Assembly (NCBI GenBank): GCA_947178105.1 | Contig: CAMWXD010000010.1 | Coordinates: 1 to 64,000, forward strand | Source of the DNA: an uncultured Eubacterium sp. | Lineage (GTDB): Bacteria > Bacillota > Clostridia > Lachnospirales > Lachnospiraceae | Direction: 5' to 3' | Length of the DNA stretch: 64,000 nt | Shown here: positions 1-9,417 of the stretch, one piece after another | Layout: each line of letters opens with the position of its first letter | Numbering within the stretch: the stretch's first letter is position 1 | Notes under the pieces: model-generated | What the model was told of the DNA's origin: nothing | The model's database searches: none | The model's input: only the letters and a program-made list of their open reading frames with translations | Made by a program: the position numbers and the translations under genes

Positions 1-1434
1 CATAGGCTCTGATTGCGCGGCAGGCTCTTCGATCAAGATTGCCATAGGCTCTGGCTGAGCGGCAGGCTCCGGTTCGTTTTGTATCTGTGCGTCCTGGGCA
101 CTATGGACAGACGGGCTTTCGCCAAACAAGGTTTCCGGCACGATGTTCCATTCGATTACGGAAGCTGCTTCAGCCTGTGCCGACCGTCCAGACTCTTCCG
201 GCATAAAGCCCTGCGCCAGGGCATTGATATCTGCGTCCGCCTGCATAGCCCCTTCGTTCCACAAAGAAGCTTCCGGCAGGCTGCCTCCTGCATCCCCGGC
301 AGGATCCGAAAGCTCGCTATCCGAAAAATCCGTCTGCGGCTGTTCCGTGATTTCAAACAAAGCTTCCGGCATTTGCCCGGCAGTTCCCACGCCAATGTCC
401 GGCATGTCTGTGATAAGATCAGAAAACAAGTCGCTGGAATTTGCCAGAGCCTCCTCTGCCTGGGCTTTGTCAGGTACGCTGCCGGATGGCTGCAATGCGA
501 CTTTGCGGTTTGTAATAGGGATAATCTTGTCATTAGTATGCGGCAAATCCATGTTTTCCGGAAACGATGGCATCTGCGCATAGCCCATGCCTGCTGCCGC
601 CAGATTTTGCTGCTGCTGGATCTCAGGCTCCTGCTGCTTTGGCTGGCGTGCGCGCGCCCTGGCCTCACTTTGCTGCTTTGCTGCTGGCTGGTTCATCATA
701 TAGATCGGAAAATCCTGCACAAATGCCGGGTCTGGGCGGATTTCATTTATGTTATCCGATGCGCCGGGAGCAGTTTTGTTTTTGATGCTTGTATCTGTCG
801 ACACGCCGGTAACTTTGTTGTCGATGCGCCGCTGCCGGCGTTCCTGCATCTGCTGGCGCTGGCGTATCGTTTCATTTTTTGCCGATGTATACACTTTTCT
901 GCTGCCAGACTGGATGGGCTTCCACAAAGACCGCTGCGTCATCAGTACAATGCAGATAATGAGCATAATAATATCAATGACAAAAGCACTGATTGTTCCA
1001 AGGTGCGGCCGGATCAGCCAGGCCAGCAGCCCGCCTACCAGCCCGCCGCCGATCCTGTGCTCTGCCGACCACAGGTAGGACGCGATAGGTGAGCCTGCTT
1101 CACGGCTGCCGCTGACGAGCTCTAAAAACATACTGAAAAAGATAAAAAATCCAAGCGCCGCCAATGCTTTTACAAATGCAGCGGTGTTTTCCTGGTTTGC
1201 AATGATAAACGCAGTCCCGGCAAACAGCAGGATCGGAAATATGTAAGCGCTCAGCCCGAACAAGCCGAAAAAGATGCTGCTGATAAAGCTGCCTGCTGCC
1301 CCGGCAATCCCAAAATTGCTGATAAATAAAATAATGGATACAGCAAGCACAGCCCATAGTATGACCTCGTTTTTAAACGATGCAGCCGGATTGCTGTTGT
1401 TATCGGACGTTACTGATGCACGTTTCTTTGCCAT
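1..1434 (-). CDS. ftsK: DNA translocase FtsK/SpoIIIE, N-terminal part (cut by window edge)
   Basis: The frame is open from an ATG at 1434 to the window edge, giving 478 residues without a stop. It was read directly on the minus strand. The first about 165 residues hold four hydrophobic segments in the arrangement of the FtsK 4TM domain, beginning MAKKRASV. A long polar linker rich in Gln, Glu, Ala and Pro follows, with short PEPM/SEPM repeats near the edge. The ATPase motor and gamma domain would lie outside the window. An AGGAG-like site lies about 7 bases before the start. FtsK/SpoIIIE pumps DNA through the division or sporulation septum. The TepA-like protease downstream in the array is a common FtsK/SpoIIIE neighbour in Firmicutes, which supports the call. 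The motor itself cannot be checked here. Confidence 0.82.
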   Translation of the reverse strand, partial: MAKKRASVTSDNNSNPAASFKNEVILWAVLAVSIILFISNFGIAGAAGSFISSIFFGLFGLSAYIFPILLFAGTAFIIANQENTAAFVKALAALGFFIFFSMFLELVSGSREAGSPIASYLWSAEHRIGGGLVGGLLAWLIRPHLGTISAFVIDIIMLIICIVLMTQRSLWKPIQSGSRKVYTSAKNETIRQRQQMQERRQRRIDNKVTGVSTDTSIKNKTAPGASDNINEIRPDPAFVQDFPIYMMNQPAAKQQSEARARARQPKQQEPEIQQQQNLAAAGMGYAQMPSFPENMDLPHTNDKIIPITNRKVALQPSGSVPDKAQAEEALANSSDLFSDLITDMPDIGVGTAGQMPEALFEITEQPQTDFSDSELSDPAGDAGGSLPEASLWNEGAMQADADINALAQGFMPEESGRSAQAEAASVIEWNIVPETLFGESPSVHSAQDAQIQNEPEPAAQPEPMAILIEEPAAQSEPM

Positions 1435-1499
1435 TTCATTTCTCCGTTTCTAATAAAATTCTCCGCCTGCTCATGCCAAGACGAAATTCCAGGCTGTTA

Positions 1500-2378
1500 T
1501 TATGCTAGTACAAAATAGGTAATGATGGAAATGACACCTACGATCAGGCAGTATACAGAAAAGATCGTATATTTTTTCTGCCTGACGACATACAGCATGA
1601 TCTTGATGCAGATATAGCCGACAATGGCTGATACAAGCGTCCCGACCAAGTAATTCGTCCATTCGGCAGGGCTGATTTCCGCCACATTTTCCAGATCAAA
1701 AAGCTGTAAGACAACGGAACCTAAAATCGCAGGGATTGACATAATAAAGGAATACTTTACTGCAAACTTCCGGTCAAAGCCGCTTAGCAGGCACGCGGTA
1801 ATCGTCGTGCCGGAACGCGAAATGCCCGGCAGGGTCGCAAATCCCTGGCAGATGCCGATAATAAACGCATTTGTATAGCTGACATGCCGCGGCGTCTTGC
1901 TGCCTTCTTTGCAGCGGTCTGCAATAAACAGCAAAATGGATGTGATGATCAGGCAGATGCCGGGTACGATTAAAATTTTGGAAGCCTGTTCGATCAAATC
2001 CGATGCTGTAACACCAATCAATCCTGTCGGTATCGTCGATACGATAACTAACATAACAAACTTCCGGTAACCATTGCAGATAATCCTGCGGTACTTTTTA
2101 TCATGGTTGCCTGCAAGCCTTGCCACTGCCGTTTTTGCATTGAAGAAAAAATCCCCGATAATTCCAAATCCCTCACAGATCATTTTCCAGATATCTCGGA
2201 AATACACGATAAAAACAGCAATCAGCGTGCCAAAATGCAGCAGGCAGTCAAAGAGCAGCCCGGTTTCTTCCAGGTCAAACGCGATCTGAAACAGGGCGAG
2301 ATGCCCGGAGCTGCTAACGGGCAGAAATTCCGTAATACCCTGGATCAGCCCCATAATAATAGCTTCCAATAATGACAT
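1500..2378 (-). CDS. uppP: Undecaprenyl-diphosphatase (UppP/BacA)
   Basis: This 292-residue polytopic membrane protein dephosphorylates undecaprenyl pyrophosphate so the lipid carrier can be reused for peptidoglycan synthesis. The two family signatures are present: QGITEFLPVSSSGHL at residues 13-27 and PGISRSGTT at about 184-192. The start at 2378 is preferred over a longer in-frame start at 2483 because GGGAGG lies 7 bases upstream. Length and hydrophobic pattern are normal for the family. The family is also known as a bacitracin-resistance determinant because it changes carrier-lipid pools. It sits between ftsK and the ClpP-like gene, all on the same strand. Confidence 0.96.
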   Translation of the reverse strand: MSLLEAIIMGLIQGITEFLPVSSSGHLALFQIAFDLEETGLLFDCLLHFGTLIAVFIVYFRDIWKMICEGFGIIGDFFFNAKTAVARLAGNHDKKYRRIICNGYRKFVMLVIVSTIPTGLIGVTASDLIEQASKILIVPGICLIITSILLFIADRCKEGSKTPRHVSYTNAFIIGICQGFATLPGISRSGTTITACLLSGFDRKFAVKYSFIMSIPAILGSVVLQLFDLENVAEISPAEWTNYLVGTLVSAIVGYICIKIMLYVVRQKKYTIFSVYCLIVGVISIITYFVLA

Positions 2379-2502
2379 AGCGTGCCTCCCTACTGACAGC
2401 AAAAAACGAAAACGGGCTGTTTTCGCTTTCTGCTGTAAAAAATCATATGAAATTATATTACCATATCTTGGAGAAAATGTCATTGACTTTCCGCAAATTA
2501 TT

Positions 2503-3213
2503 TCAGCAAATTTTTTCCTGCTCCTGCCCGATCAGGCTGTGCAGTTTTTGCAGCGCTTCTTTCATACCTCCGACTTCGCGGATAATCCCCTCTTCAACAG
2601 CCTCTTTTCCTACCAAGATCGTCCCAAGGTCTTTTGTCAGCATCGTTGTATTCATCATCAGCTTTTCCAGACGGTCTTCCTTTGCATCGCAGTGGGAAGC
2701 GATAAAGCCGATAATCCGGTTTTGCATTTGTTTAAAATAGTCGTACGTCGCAGGCGCCCCGATGACCATGCCGTTCATGCGCACCGGATGAATGACCATC
2801 GTCCCGGTCGGCACGATAAACGAGTAGTCGGTAGATACAGCAAGCGGCACGCCGATCGAATGGCTGCCGCCAAGCACTAACGATACCGTAGGCTTGCTCA
2901 GCGACGCTACCATCTCTGCGATCGCAAGCCCGGACTCAATATCCCCTCCGACCGTATTTAACAGCAGCATTACGCCGTCAATGTTATCTGCGTCCTCGAT
3001 CTCTGCCAGTTTTGGCAGCACATGCTCGTATTTTGTCGTCTTTGTATTAGAGGAAAGGCATTCGTGCCCTTCAATCTCTCCGATCACAGACAGCAGGTAG
3101 ATCCTGTGGTTGCGGTCATTTTTTTCAAGCGTTACCGCGCCGTTGTTTTTAATATTTTCATTATCGGAAAGCTCAGCCTCCAGCCCTTCTTTTTTTTCCT
3201 GCACATCGCTCAT
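2503..3213 (-). CDS. ClpP-family serine protease, TepA-like
   Basis: This 236-residue protein has a ClpP/crotonase fold without a signal peptide. The oxyanion-loop segment LLLNTVGGDIESG is at about 84-96. The probable nucleophile is Ser119 in GGSHSIGVP, the His is in VIHPVR at about 140-145, and the Asp is probably in TKDLG near residue 193. The first about 35 residues are charged and not conserved with ClpP. B. subtilis TepA (YmfB) is encoded beside spoIIIE, and this gene sits two genes from ftsK, which favours TepA over housekeeping ClpP. TepA was first linked to protein secretion and to degrading small acid-soluble spore proteins. The exact role here is inferred. Confidence 0.85.
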   Translation of the reverse strand: MSDVQEKKEGLEAELSDNENIKNNGAVTLEKNDRNHRIYLLSVIGEIEGHECLSSNTKTTKYEHVLPKLAEIEDADNIDGVMLLLNTVGGDIESGLAIAEMVASLSKPTVSLVLGGSHSIGVPLAVSTDYSFIVPTGTMVIHPVRMNGMVIGAPATYDYFKQMQNRIIGFIASHCDAKEDRLEKLMMNTTMLTKDLGTILVGKEAVEEGIIREVGGMKEALQKLHSLIGQEQEKIC

Positions 3214-3268
3214 ACTGATTCCTCACTTATTTTTGGTATGATGGAGAGTATGTGCAGTTTCGTTGCTT

Positions 3269-4474
3269 TTATGCGTCGTGTTCCTGTAAAAACTGTATGA
3301 TATTTTTATGGATGATCCCATTTCTGCTCAGGTCTACAAGGTCGCTGCTGATCACATATTTCGGATAATTGTCCCTGATCTTTTCCAGATTTCCGAATTC
3401 CCGCGTAGCATCTGACGGTGTAATAAGGTATGCGACCTGGATATATAGCTTTTCCTGCCCCCGGTAGCAGATAAAGTCGATTTCCTGATCCTCCAGCTTG
3501 CCAACCAGCACTTCATAGCCCCTGCTTTGCATTTCCAGATATACGATATTTTCATACAGCTTCGCACTGTCCACCAGCTCGCTCTTTTTTACCGTATTGC
3601 GGATGCCAGTATCTACCGTATAATATTTTTCGGTAGATGCAAGCAGCCCCTTTCCCTTTAAATCATACCGGCTGACCTGAAACAGCAGATAGGCTTCTTT
3701 AAAATACTCCACATAGTTTAAAACTGTGGAGGGAGCGATTTTCTTTCCCATAGAAGTCATCATTCCGCTGATTTTGCGTGCAGAAAATGGATTTCCCACA
3801 TTGTCCATCAGATATTCCAGTATATTTTTCAGCATTGCAATATCCTTGACATGATGCCTTTGGACAATATCTTTTAATACAATGGCTTCATAAAGGTCAT
3901 GCAGATACGTCTCCTTTGAATGAATATCGCCAAGCAGGCAGCACTGCGGAAAACCGCCGTATTTTAGAAATTCGGCAAATGTAAGCTCATCCGAACGGTA
4001 TGCCTTATGCTCCATCTGCATTTTTTTTACCTCTGAAAAAGCAAACGGATATACTTTGATCTGAATATATCGGCCTGACAGGCAGGATGCAAGCTCGCCA
4101 GACAGCAGCCTGGAATTAGATCCGGTCAGGTAAATGTCACAATCCAGGTCTACCCGAAGGGAATTGATCGCGGCCTGCCATTCTGGCACTTCCTGGATCT
4201 CATCAAGCATAATATAGACTTTTCCCTGTACCTGTTTTGCTTTTTCCTCAATATATTGGTACAGTACGTCTGCTTGTTTTAATTTTGCGTACTTCATAGA
4301 TTCAAAATTCACCTGCACAAACTGCTCTTTTACAGCGCCTTTTGCAAGAAGCAGCTCTTTGATCTGTTCTAATAATACCGTTTTTCCGCAGCGCCTTACG
4401 CCGGTCAGTACCTTAATCAGATCGCAGTTCAAAAATGGTTCCACTTTTTGTAAATACCGTTCTCTTTTTATCAT
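3269..4474 (-). CDS. AAA ATPase with DUF4143 domain
   Basis: This 401-residue protein has an AAA_14-type P-loop domain, with Walker A GVRRCGKTV at about 26-34 and Walker B YIMLDEIQE near residue 90. A C-terminal DUF4143 domain follows, with a PD-(D/E)XK-like segment ending in QEIDFICYRGQEKLYIQVAY. The family is widespread in gut Firmicutes and Bacteroidetes, often in many copies, and its function is not established. It stands alone between the TepA-like gene and the glgA terminator, so context gives no role. All key ATPase residues look intact. Confidence 0.85.
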   Translation of the reverse strand: MIKRERYLQKVEPFLNCDLIKVLTGVRRCGKTVLLEQIKELLLAKGAVKEQFVQVNFESMKYAKLKQADVLYQYIEEKAKQVQGKVYIMLDEIQEVPEWQAAINSLRVDLDCDIYLTGSNSRLLSGELASCLSGRYIQIKVYPFAFSEVKKMQMEHKAYRSDELTFAEFLKYGGFPQCCLLGDIHSKETYLHDLYEAIVLKDIVQRHHVKDIAMLKNILEYLMDNVGNPFSARKISGMMTSMGKKIAPSTVLNYVEYFKEAYLLFQVSRYDLKGKGLLASTEKYYTVDTGIRNTVKKSELVDSAKLYENIVYLEMQSRGYEVLVGKLEDQEIDFICYRGQEKLYIQVAYLITPSDATREFGNLEKIRDNYPKYVISSDLVDLSRNGIIHKNIIQFLQEHDA

Positions 4475-4499
4475 CGTGCGTCTCCATTTTTCAGAAACA

Positions 4500-4527
4500 A
4501 AAAGGATCGGAACGCTCCAATCCTTTT
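4500..4527 (-). terminator. Probable rho-independent terminator after glgA
   Basis: AAAAGGATcGGA, loop ACGC, TCCaATCCTTTT forms a near-perfect hairpin between the glgA stop and the DUF4143 start. Read leftward it ends the glgA transcript. The A/T arms provide a tract on both strands. Confidence 0.7.
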
Positions 4528-4550
4528 GTATGCATAAGCCTGTCTTGCTT

Positions 4551-6005
4551 TTATTTCTCCCCGATCAGGAAATTATACAAGCCTTCGTATTTAAATTTGG
4601 ATGCATTCCAGGAAAAATCCTTTGCCATCCCGCGGTCAACCATGTGGTTCCAGTCTTTTTTCATATCATAAAATACTTTCTTCGCATAGTTGATGACCTT
4701 TAGCATCTCTTCCCCGTTGTAATTGGAGAACGAGAAGCCGTCGCCGCTGTCTTCATATTCGTTAAACGGCTCTACAGTATCCTTTAATCCGCCTGTCTCA
4801 CGTACGATCGGAGCGGTGCCGTAGCGGAAGGAAATAAGCTGCGTCAGCCCGCACGGCTCAAACTGGGACGGCATTAAGAATGCGTCCGCAGCCGCATACA
4901 GCTTATGCGCCAGGTCATCGGAATAGCAGATGTTGGCGGATACACGGTCGCCGTACTTCCATGCATAATGGCGGAACATATTTTCATAAGCAGGGTCTCC
5001 GGTTCCGATTACAACAAGCTGCGTATAATCGTCCACAATACGGTCGATCACATAATTGATCAGATCCAGCCCTTTTTGGTCTGTCAGACGGGAAATTAAA
5101 CCGATCATAAACTTCTTCTTGTCTACGGCAAGCCCAAGCTCTTCCTGGAGCCGGATCTTGTTGTTGGCTTTCTTCTTGCGCCAGTTGCTTGCATCATAAT
5201 TGCAGTAGATCTTTGGATCCGTCGCTGGGTTATAAATATCATAATCGATGCCGTTTACAATCCCCTGCATATCCATATGCCTTGCTGATAACAAGCCGTC
5301 CAGCCCTTCTCCGTAATAAGAAGTCTGGATTTCCTGTGCATATGTATCGCTGACAGTTGTAATATAATCTGCATAGACAAGCCCGCCCTTTAACATGCTG
5401 GCGTCTTTGTTAAACTCCAGCTTATCCGGTACGAACAGGTCGTTGGTAAGGCCGCTTAAGCCCTGGAACACTTTTTTATCCCAGATGCCCTGGAATTTTA
5501 AGTTATGGATGGTCATGATCGATTTCATGCCCCAATAAAACATATCGCCCTGGAATTCATTTTTCAGATAAACCGGGATCAGCCCTGTCTGCCAGTCGTG
5601 GCAGTGCACAAGGTCAGGCTGGAAATCAATCGCTTTTAACATAGATAAGACAGCTTTGTCAAAGAAGATAAATTTCTCAATATCATAGCGGATATCACCA
5701 TAAGGCACGGCACAGTTAAAATATTCCTGGTTGTCGATAAAATAATAAGTAACGCCGTCAAGCTCATACGTCAGGACACCTACGTATTTTTCCGGAAGCA
5801 TCGGGCCGGTTCCCATATAAAAATGGGTCACGTACTGAAATTCATTTCTGAAATTTTCCGGGATACACGTATAATTCGGGATGACAACACGCACATCCCA
5901 GTCTTTTTTGTCAAATTCCTTTGGCAACGCCCCACATACATCTGCAAGTCCCCCGGTCTTAATAAAAGGCACGCATTCAGATGCTGCAAAAAGTATTTTT
6001 TTCAT
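4551..6005 (-). CDS. glgA: Glycogen synthase (ADP-glucose), GT5
   Basis: The 484 residues match bacterial GlgA in length and layout. The N-terminal ADP-glucose loop KTGGLADV is at about 16-23, and the C-terminal half carries the GT-B signature QFEPCGLTQL with RYGTAPIVRETGGL. It elongates alpha-1,4-glucan from ADP-glucose in the cytoplasm. A GGAGG site lies just upstream of the ATG at 6005. No other glycogen genes (glgB, glgC, glgP) are adjacent, so it is a stand-alone member of the pathway. A terminator follows at 4500-4527. Confidence 0.95.
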   Translation of the reverse strand: MKKILFAASECVPFIKTGGLADVCGALPKEFDKKDWDVRVVIPNYTCIPENFRNEFQYVTHFYMGTGPMLPEKYVGVLTYELDGVTYYFIDNQEYFNCAVPYGDIRYDIEKFIFFDKAVLSMLKAIDFQPDLVHCHDWQTGLIPVYLKNEFQGDMFYWGMKSIMTIHNLKFQGIWDKKVFQGLSGLTNDLFVPDKLEFNKDASMLKGGLVYADYITTVSDTYAQEIQTSYYGEGLDGLLSARHMDMQGIVNGIDYDIYNPATDPKIYCNYDASNWRKKKANNKIRLQEELGLAVDKKKFMIGLISRLTDQKGLDLINYVIDRIVDDYTQLVVIGTGDPAYENMFRHYAWKYGDRVSANICYSDDLAHKLYAAADAFLMPSQFEPCGLTQLISFRYGTAPIVRETGGLKDTVEPFNEYEDSGDGFSFSNYNGEEMLKVINYAKKVFYDMKKDWNHMVDRGMAKDFSWNASKFKYEGLYNFLIGEK

Positions 6006-6047
6006 AAATAGCTCCTCCGTTTATTTTTCATTTATAGTAATATTGGA

Positions 6048-6776
6048 TTATTCATCCCAGTTGTGGTACACGGTCTGCACATCGTCGTCTTCGTCCAGCA
6101 TATCCAGGATCTTCTGGATATTTGCAAGGTCTGTTTCGTCTTGAACCGTTACATAGGTCTGCGGGATCATCGTAACCTCTGCCTGGGTCAAAGCAATGCC
6201 CTTTTCTTGCAGCGCATCCCGCACAGCAGGAAAATCGGCAGGATCTGTCGTGATCTCATAGCTGTCCTCTTCCTCTGCAAAGTCCTCTGCTCCGGCGTCT
6301 AATGCTGACATCATAAGGTCGTCTGCGTCCATATCGCATTCTTCTTTATCGATAAGGATCTGGCCTTTTTTGTCAAACATATACGAAACACAGCCTTGTG
6401 TGCCGATGCTTCCCTGGCCTTTCGAAAAACAGTTGCGCACATTTGCCGCCGTACGGTTTTTATTGTCGGTCAGCGCGTCAACGATAATTGCCGTCCCGCC
6501 CGGGCCATAGCCTTCGTATGTTACGACTTCATAGTTGACGTTGGTGGAATCGCCCGCTGCTTTTTTGATCCCGCGGTCAATCGTATCGTTCGGCATATTG
6601 TTTGCTTTTGCCTTTGCGATTACATCACGCAGCTTTGAATTGTTTGCCGGATCTGGGCCGCCTTCCTTGACAGCGATTGCGATTTCCCTGCCGATCATCG
6701 TAAATGTTTTTCCTTTTGCAGCATCATTTTTTTCTTTTTTATGTTTGATATTTGCAAATTTGGAATGTCCTGACAT
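6048..6776 (-). CDS. YebC/PmpR family protein
   Basis: This 242-residue cytoplasmic protein begins MSGHSKFANIKHKKEK, the hallmark of the YebC/TACO1 family. It has the typical three-domain length and an acidic tail (MLDEDDDVQTVYHNWDE). Family members were annotated as transcriptional regulators (PmpR), and later work links several to translation of difficult proline stretches. The sequence alone does not decide between these. It lies 42 bases upstream of glgA on the same strand, and an AGAGG site precedes the start. Confidence 0.93.
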   Translation of the reverse strand: MSGHSKFANIKHKKEKNDAAKGKTFTMIGREIAIAVKEGGPDPANNSKLRDVIAKAKANNMPNDTIDRGIKKAAGDSTNVNYEVVTYEGYGPGGTAIIVDALTDNKNRTAANVRNCFSKGQGSIGTQGCVSYMFDKKGQILIDKEECDMDADDLMMSALDAGAEDFAEEEDSYEITTDPADFPAVRDALQEKGIALTQAEVTMIPQTYVTVQDETDLANIQKILDMLDEDDDVQTVYHNWDE

Positions 6777-6863
6777 ATTTAAATCCTCTTTTCTGTTTAA
6801 GTACTCGTTGCCATATATTGTTATTTTATCATTTTATCCGCCCGATGACAAGGACTAAAAACG

Positions 6864-7730
6864 TTACTGTTCCCTGTTTACCTGGACTGCCTGGATCATT
6901 TTATTTTCTACGCTTGTGACATGGAAACAGTATCCTTCGTAGCAGACGGAAAAAATCTCTCCATCTGATGGAATCCTGTCAATCATTGAGATCAAAAAAC
7001 CGTTTAACGTATCGTATTCTTCCGGCGATTCGATGCCAAGCACTTCCATGGCATCGTCAAATGCAGCCATCCCATACATCAAAAAGCTGCCGTCCGGCTG
7101 TTTTTCAATCAGCCTGCGCTCCTTGTCATGCTCGTCAAAAATATTCCCGACAATCTCTTCTAAGATATCCTCCAAAGCGACAAGGCCGGAGGTTTGTCCG
7201 TATTCGTCTACGACAATGACCAGATGTGCTTTTTTTGCCTGCATTTTCTGGAACAGGTCGCTGATTTTGCGTGTTTCCGGGATAAATTCGACTTTGGAAA
7301 AAAGCCCGTCAATATCTTTGATCTGCCAGTTTAAAAAGTTTTCTTTCCTGCTGAACGCCATAATCTCCTTAATATGTAGGATCCCGATAATATTATCAAT
7401 ATCGTCCAGATATACCGGGAACCTGGAATACGGCTCGGCAAGCACGCGGTCTAAGACATGCTGCAAATCCATCGTCCCGTCCAGTGCACAGATATTTGAC
7501 CGGTGCGTCATGATGTCCTTTGCCTCTTTGTCGGTAAATTCAAAAATATTTTGGATCATCTCGACCTCATTTGCCTGTAAGACACCGGTTTCCTGCCCTT
7601 CGTTGACCATGGAAATAATCTCTTGCTCCGTAATTTTGTCTGCACTTTTCCGGTTCAGCTTTTTTAAAAAATCACTGAACCAGTTGTTCTTTTCTGCGTA
7701 AGCTAACTTGGGACTCGCGCCATCGTCCAT
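6864..7730 (-). CDS. CBS-pair/CorC-HlyC domain protein, soluble CorC-like
   Basis: These 288 residues contain a CBS pair (about 75-190, with MTHRSNICALDG and the second half VIVVDEYGQTSGLVALEDILEEIVGNI) and a C-terminal CorC/HlyC transporter-associated domain (about 205-285). The usual N-terminal DUF21 membrane domain is absent, so it resembles the soluble CorC form rather than the full hemolysin-family exporter. CorC-type proteins are linked to Mg2+/Co2+ efflux. It has no obvious membrane segment. The gene stands 83 bases downstream of mazF on the same strand. Confidence 0.85.
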   Translation of the reverse strand: MDDGASPKLAYAEKNNWFSDFLKKLNRKSADKITEQEIISMVNEGQETGVLQANEVEMIQNIFEFTDKEAKDIMTHRSNICALDGTMDLQHVLDRVLAEPYSRFPVYLDDIDNIIGILHIKEIMAFSRKENFLNWQIKDIDGLFSKVEFIPETRKISDLFQKMQAKKAHLVIVVDEYGQTSGLVALEDILEEIVGNIFDEHDKERRLIEKQPDGSFLMYGMAAFDDAMEVLGIESPEEYDTLNGFLISMIDRIPSDGEIFSVCYEGYCFHVTSVENKMIQAVQVNREQ

Positions 7731-7813
7731 AAAGCTCTCTCTCCTTTTTGTAAATCATATTTGCAGTCTTTTGCTCTACTAATAAAATATCATGTCTCCC
7801 CGATTCCGTCAAG

Positions 7814-8164
7814 CTATGTAGCGGCTAATTGCAGGCTCACACATAGCGCTTTTTCAATTTTTTTCATAACTTCCCCGTCCAGGTGGCAGACCTTATCTTT
7901 TAACCGTCTCTTATCAATGGTACGAAGCTGTTCCAGTAAGATCACCGAATCTTTTACAAGCGCATACTGGCTGCTGGACAGCTCTACATGGGTCGGCAGC
8001 TTTGCCTTGTTCATCTGTGAGGTAATGGCTGCACAGATCACAGTCGGGCTGTGCAGGTTTCCTACGTCGTTTTGGATAATCAGTACCGGGCGTACGCCGC
8101 CCTGCTCAGAGCCGACGACCGGCCTTAAATCCGCATAATAAATATCTCCTCGTCTTATTAACAT
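7814..8164 (-). CDS. mazF: MazF/PemK-family endoribonuclease toxin (EndoA-like)
   Basis: This 116-residue protein begins [13 protein letters not shown] and carries [16 protein letters not shown] and AAITSQ, which hold the family Arg and Thr active-site residues. The ATG at 8164 is chosen over a GTG at 8173 because GGAG sits 8 bases before the ATG but abuts the GTG, and because the result equals the usual EndoA length of 116. The alr-mazF order matches Bacillus alr-ndoAI-ndoA, but no antitoxin frame fits in the 79 bases between alr and this gene. EndoA cleaves mRNA at a short U/A-containing site. A distant antitoxin is possible. Confidence 0.92.
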   Translation of the reverse strand: MLIRRGDIYYADLRPVVGSEQGGVRPVLIIQNDVGNLHSPTVICAAITSQMNKAKLPTHVELSSSQYALVKDSVILLEQLRTIDKRRLKDKVCHLDGEVMKKIEKALCVSLQLAAT

Positions 8165-8243
8165 CTCTTTCACTCCACAAAATAGGTTATACGGTGAGTA
8201 TTACCAGTTTTACCGAGTGTATTCATGTTATTTTTGGAGTTGT

Positions 8244-9407
8244 TCAGGATTCCATATTTTGCATGATGGGACTGCCGTTTTCGTAAAACACTCTTGGAAC
8301 CCGCCCGGACAGCCCGCAGGCAAATTCATAGTTGAACCTGCCGGACAGCTCTCCAAGCTCTTCCAGGGTAATGCTCATCGCCCCGTCCCTGCCGGCAAGT
8401 ACTACCCGGTCACCGGTTTTTACTTCTGGAAGATCCGTTACATCCACCATAAACTGGTCCATACACACTCTGCCGATAATCGGAGCGCGCATTCCATGGA
8501 TCAGCACATATCCTTTATTCGATAAGCTTCTTGGATACCCATCGCCATAGCCGACCGGAATGGTCGCAATCGTGCGCTCCTCCGTCAGCGTATAAGTGCC
8601 GCCGTATGAGACACTCCTGCCTGCGGGAAGCGTTTTGACATATGCTACATGGCTGATTAATTCCAATACCGGCTGCAAACAGATGCGTTCCCTTTGCACC
8701 TGGTCGGAAGGCCATAAGCCGTATAAGATAATGCCTGCCCGGACAAAATCCAGATCTGCCTTTGGCATGTCAATGATTCCCGCACTGTTTGCACAGTGGC
8801 GATATGGGATCTGGACGCCTGCCTGCTGAACAAGGCACGACATATGTAAAAATTGTGCAAGCTGATCGTTTGCTGCTGTTTTATCGGATTCGTCCGCCCT
8901 GGCAAAATGTGTAAAGATCCCTTCGATCCGGATATGCGGCAAAGCTGCAATCTGCGCAATTTCTGCTGCGCTTTCTGCACATGCCTGCATACCGATACGG
9001 CTCATGCCGGTATCGATCTTAATATGTACGGCAAGGTCTTTGCCAAGCGAATGTGCAGCGGCAGACATCTGCTGCGCCGCCTCAAGCGTAAATACAGTCA
9101 GACAGATCTCCTGCTCTGCAAGCATTGGATAATGTTCCGGAAAAACATAGCCGAGTATCAGGATCGGCTTTTGGATTCCATGCCTGCGCAGCGCCAGTGC
9201 TTCCTCTGCTGTAGCAACCGCAAAGCCGTATACATAGTGAAACGGCTGCACAGCGTCTGCAATCGGCAGGGCGCCATGCCCGTAACCGTCTGCTTTGATC
9301 ACAGCGATAATTTTCGTATCTGGATGGATCAGCTTATGGATCTGGTGCAGGTTGTGCCGGACTGCATCCAGATTGATTTTTGCGTATACGCGACGATGTG
9401 TATTCAT
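8244..9407 (-). CDS. alr: Alanine racemase
   Basis: This 387-residue PLP enzyme converts L-alanine to D-alanine for peptidoglycan. The PLP lysine is Lys38 in AVIKADGYGHGA, and the GYGDGYPR segment and CMDQFMVD typical of Alr follow. The start at 9407 (MNTHRRVYAKINLD) has AAGGG about 7 bases upstream. A longer start at 9431 would overlap the nnrE-nnrD stop by 14 bases and has a weaker site. It is probably cotranscribed with nnrE-nnrD upstream and mazF downstream. Confidence 0.95.
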   Translation of the reverse strand: MNTHRRVYAKINLDAVRHNLHQIHKLIHPDTKIIAVIKADGYGHGALPIADAVQPFHYVYGFAVATAEEALALRRHGIQKPILILGYVFPEHYPMLAEQEICLTVFTLEAAQQMSAAAHSLGKDLAVHIKIDTGMSRIGMQACAESAAEIAQIAALPHIRIEGIFTHFARADESDKTAANDQLAQFLHMSCLVQQAGVQIPYRHCANSAGIIDMPKADLDFVRAGIILYGLWPSDQVQRERICLQPVLELISHVAYVKTLPAGRSVSYGGTYTLTEERTIATIPVGYGDGYPRSLSNKGYVLIHGMRAPIIGRVCMDQFMVDVTDLPEVKTGDRVVLAGRDGAMSITLEELGELSGRFNYEFACGLSGRVPRVFYENGSPIMQNMES

Positions 9408-9417
9408 ATTCCTGCCC

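Noticed and set aside
13-1092. 359-codon plus-strand frame at the left edge
   Set aside because: It is opposite the ftsK reading frame; its translation is Cys/Arg/His-rich with no domain pattern.
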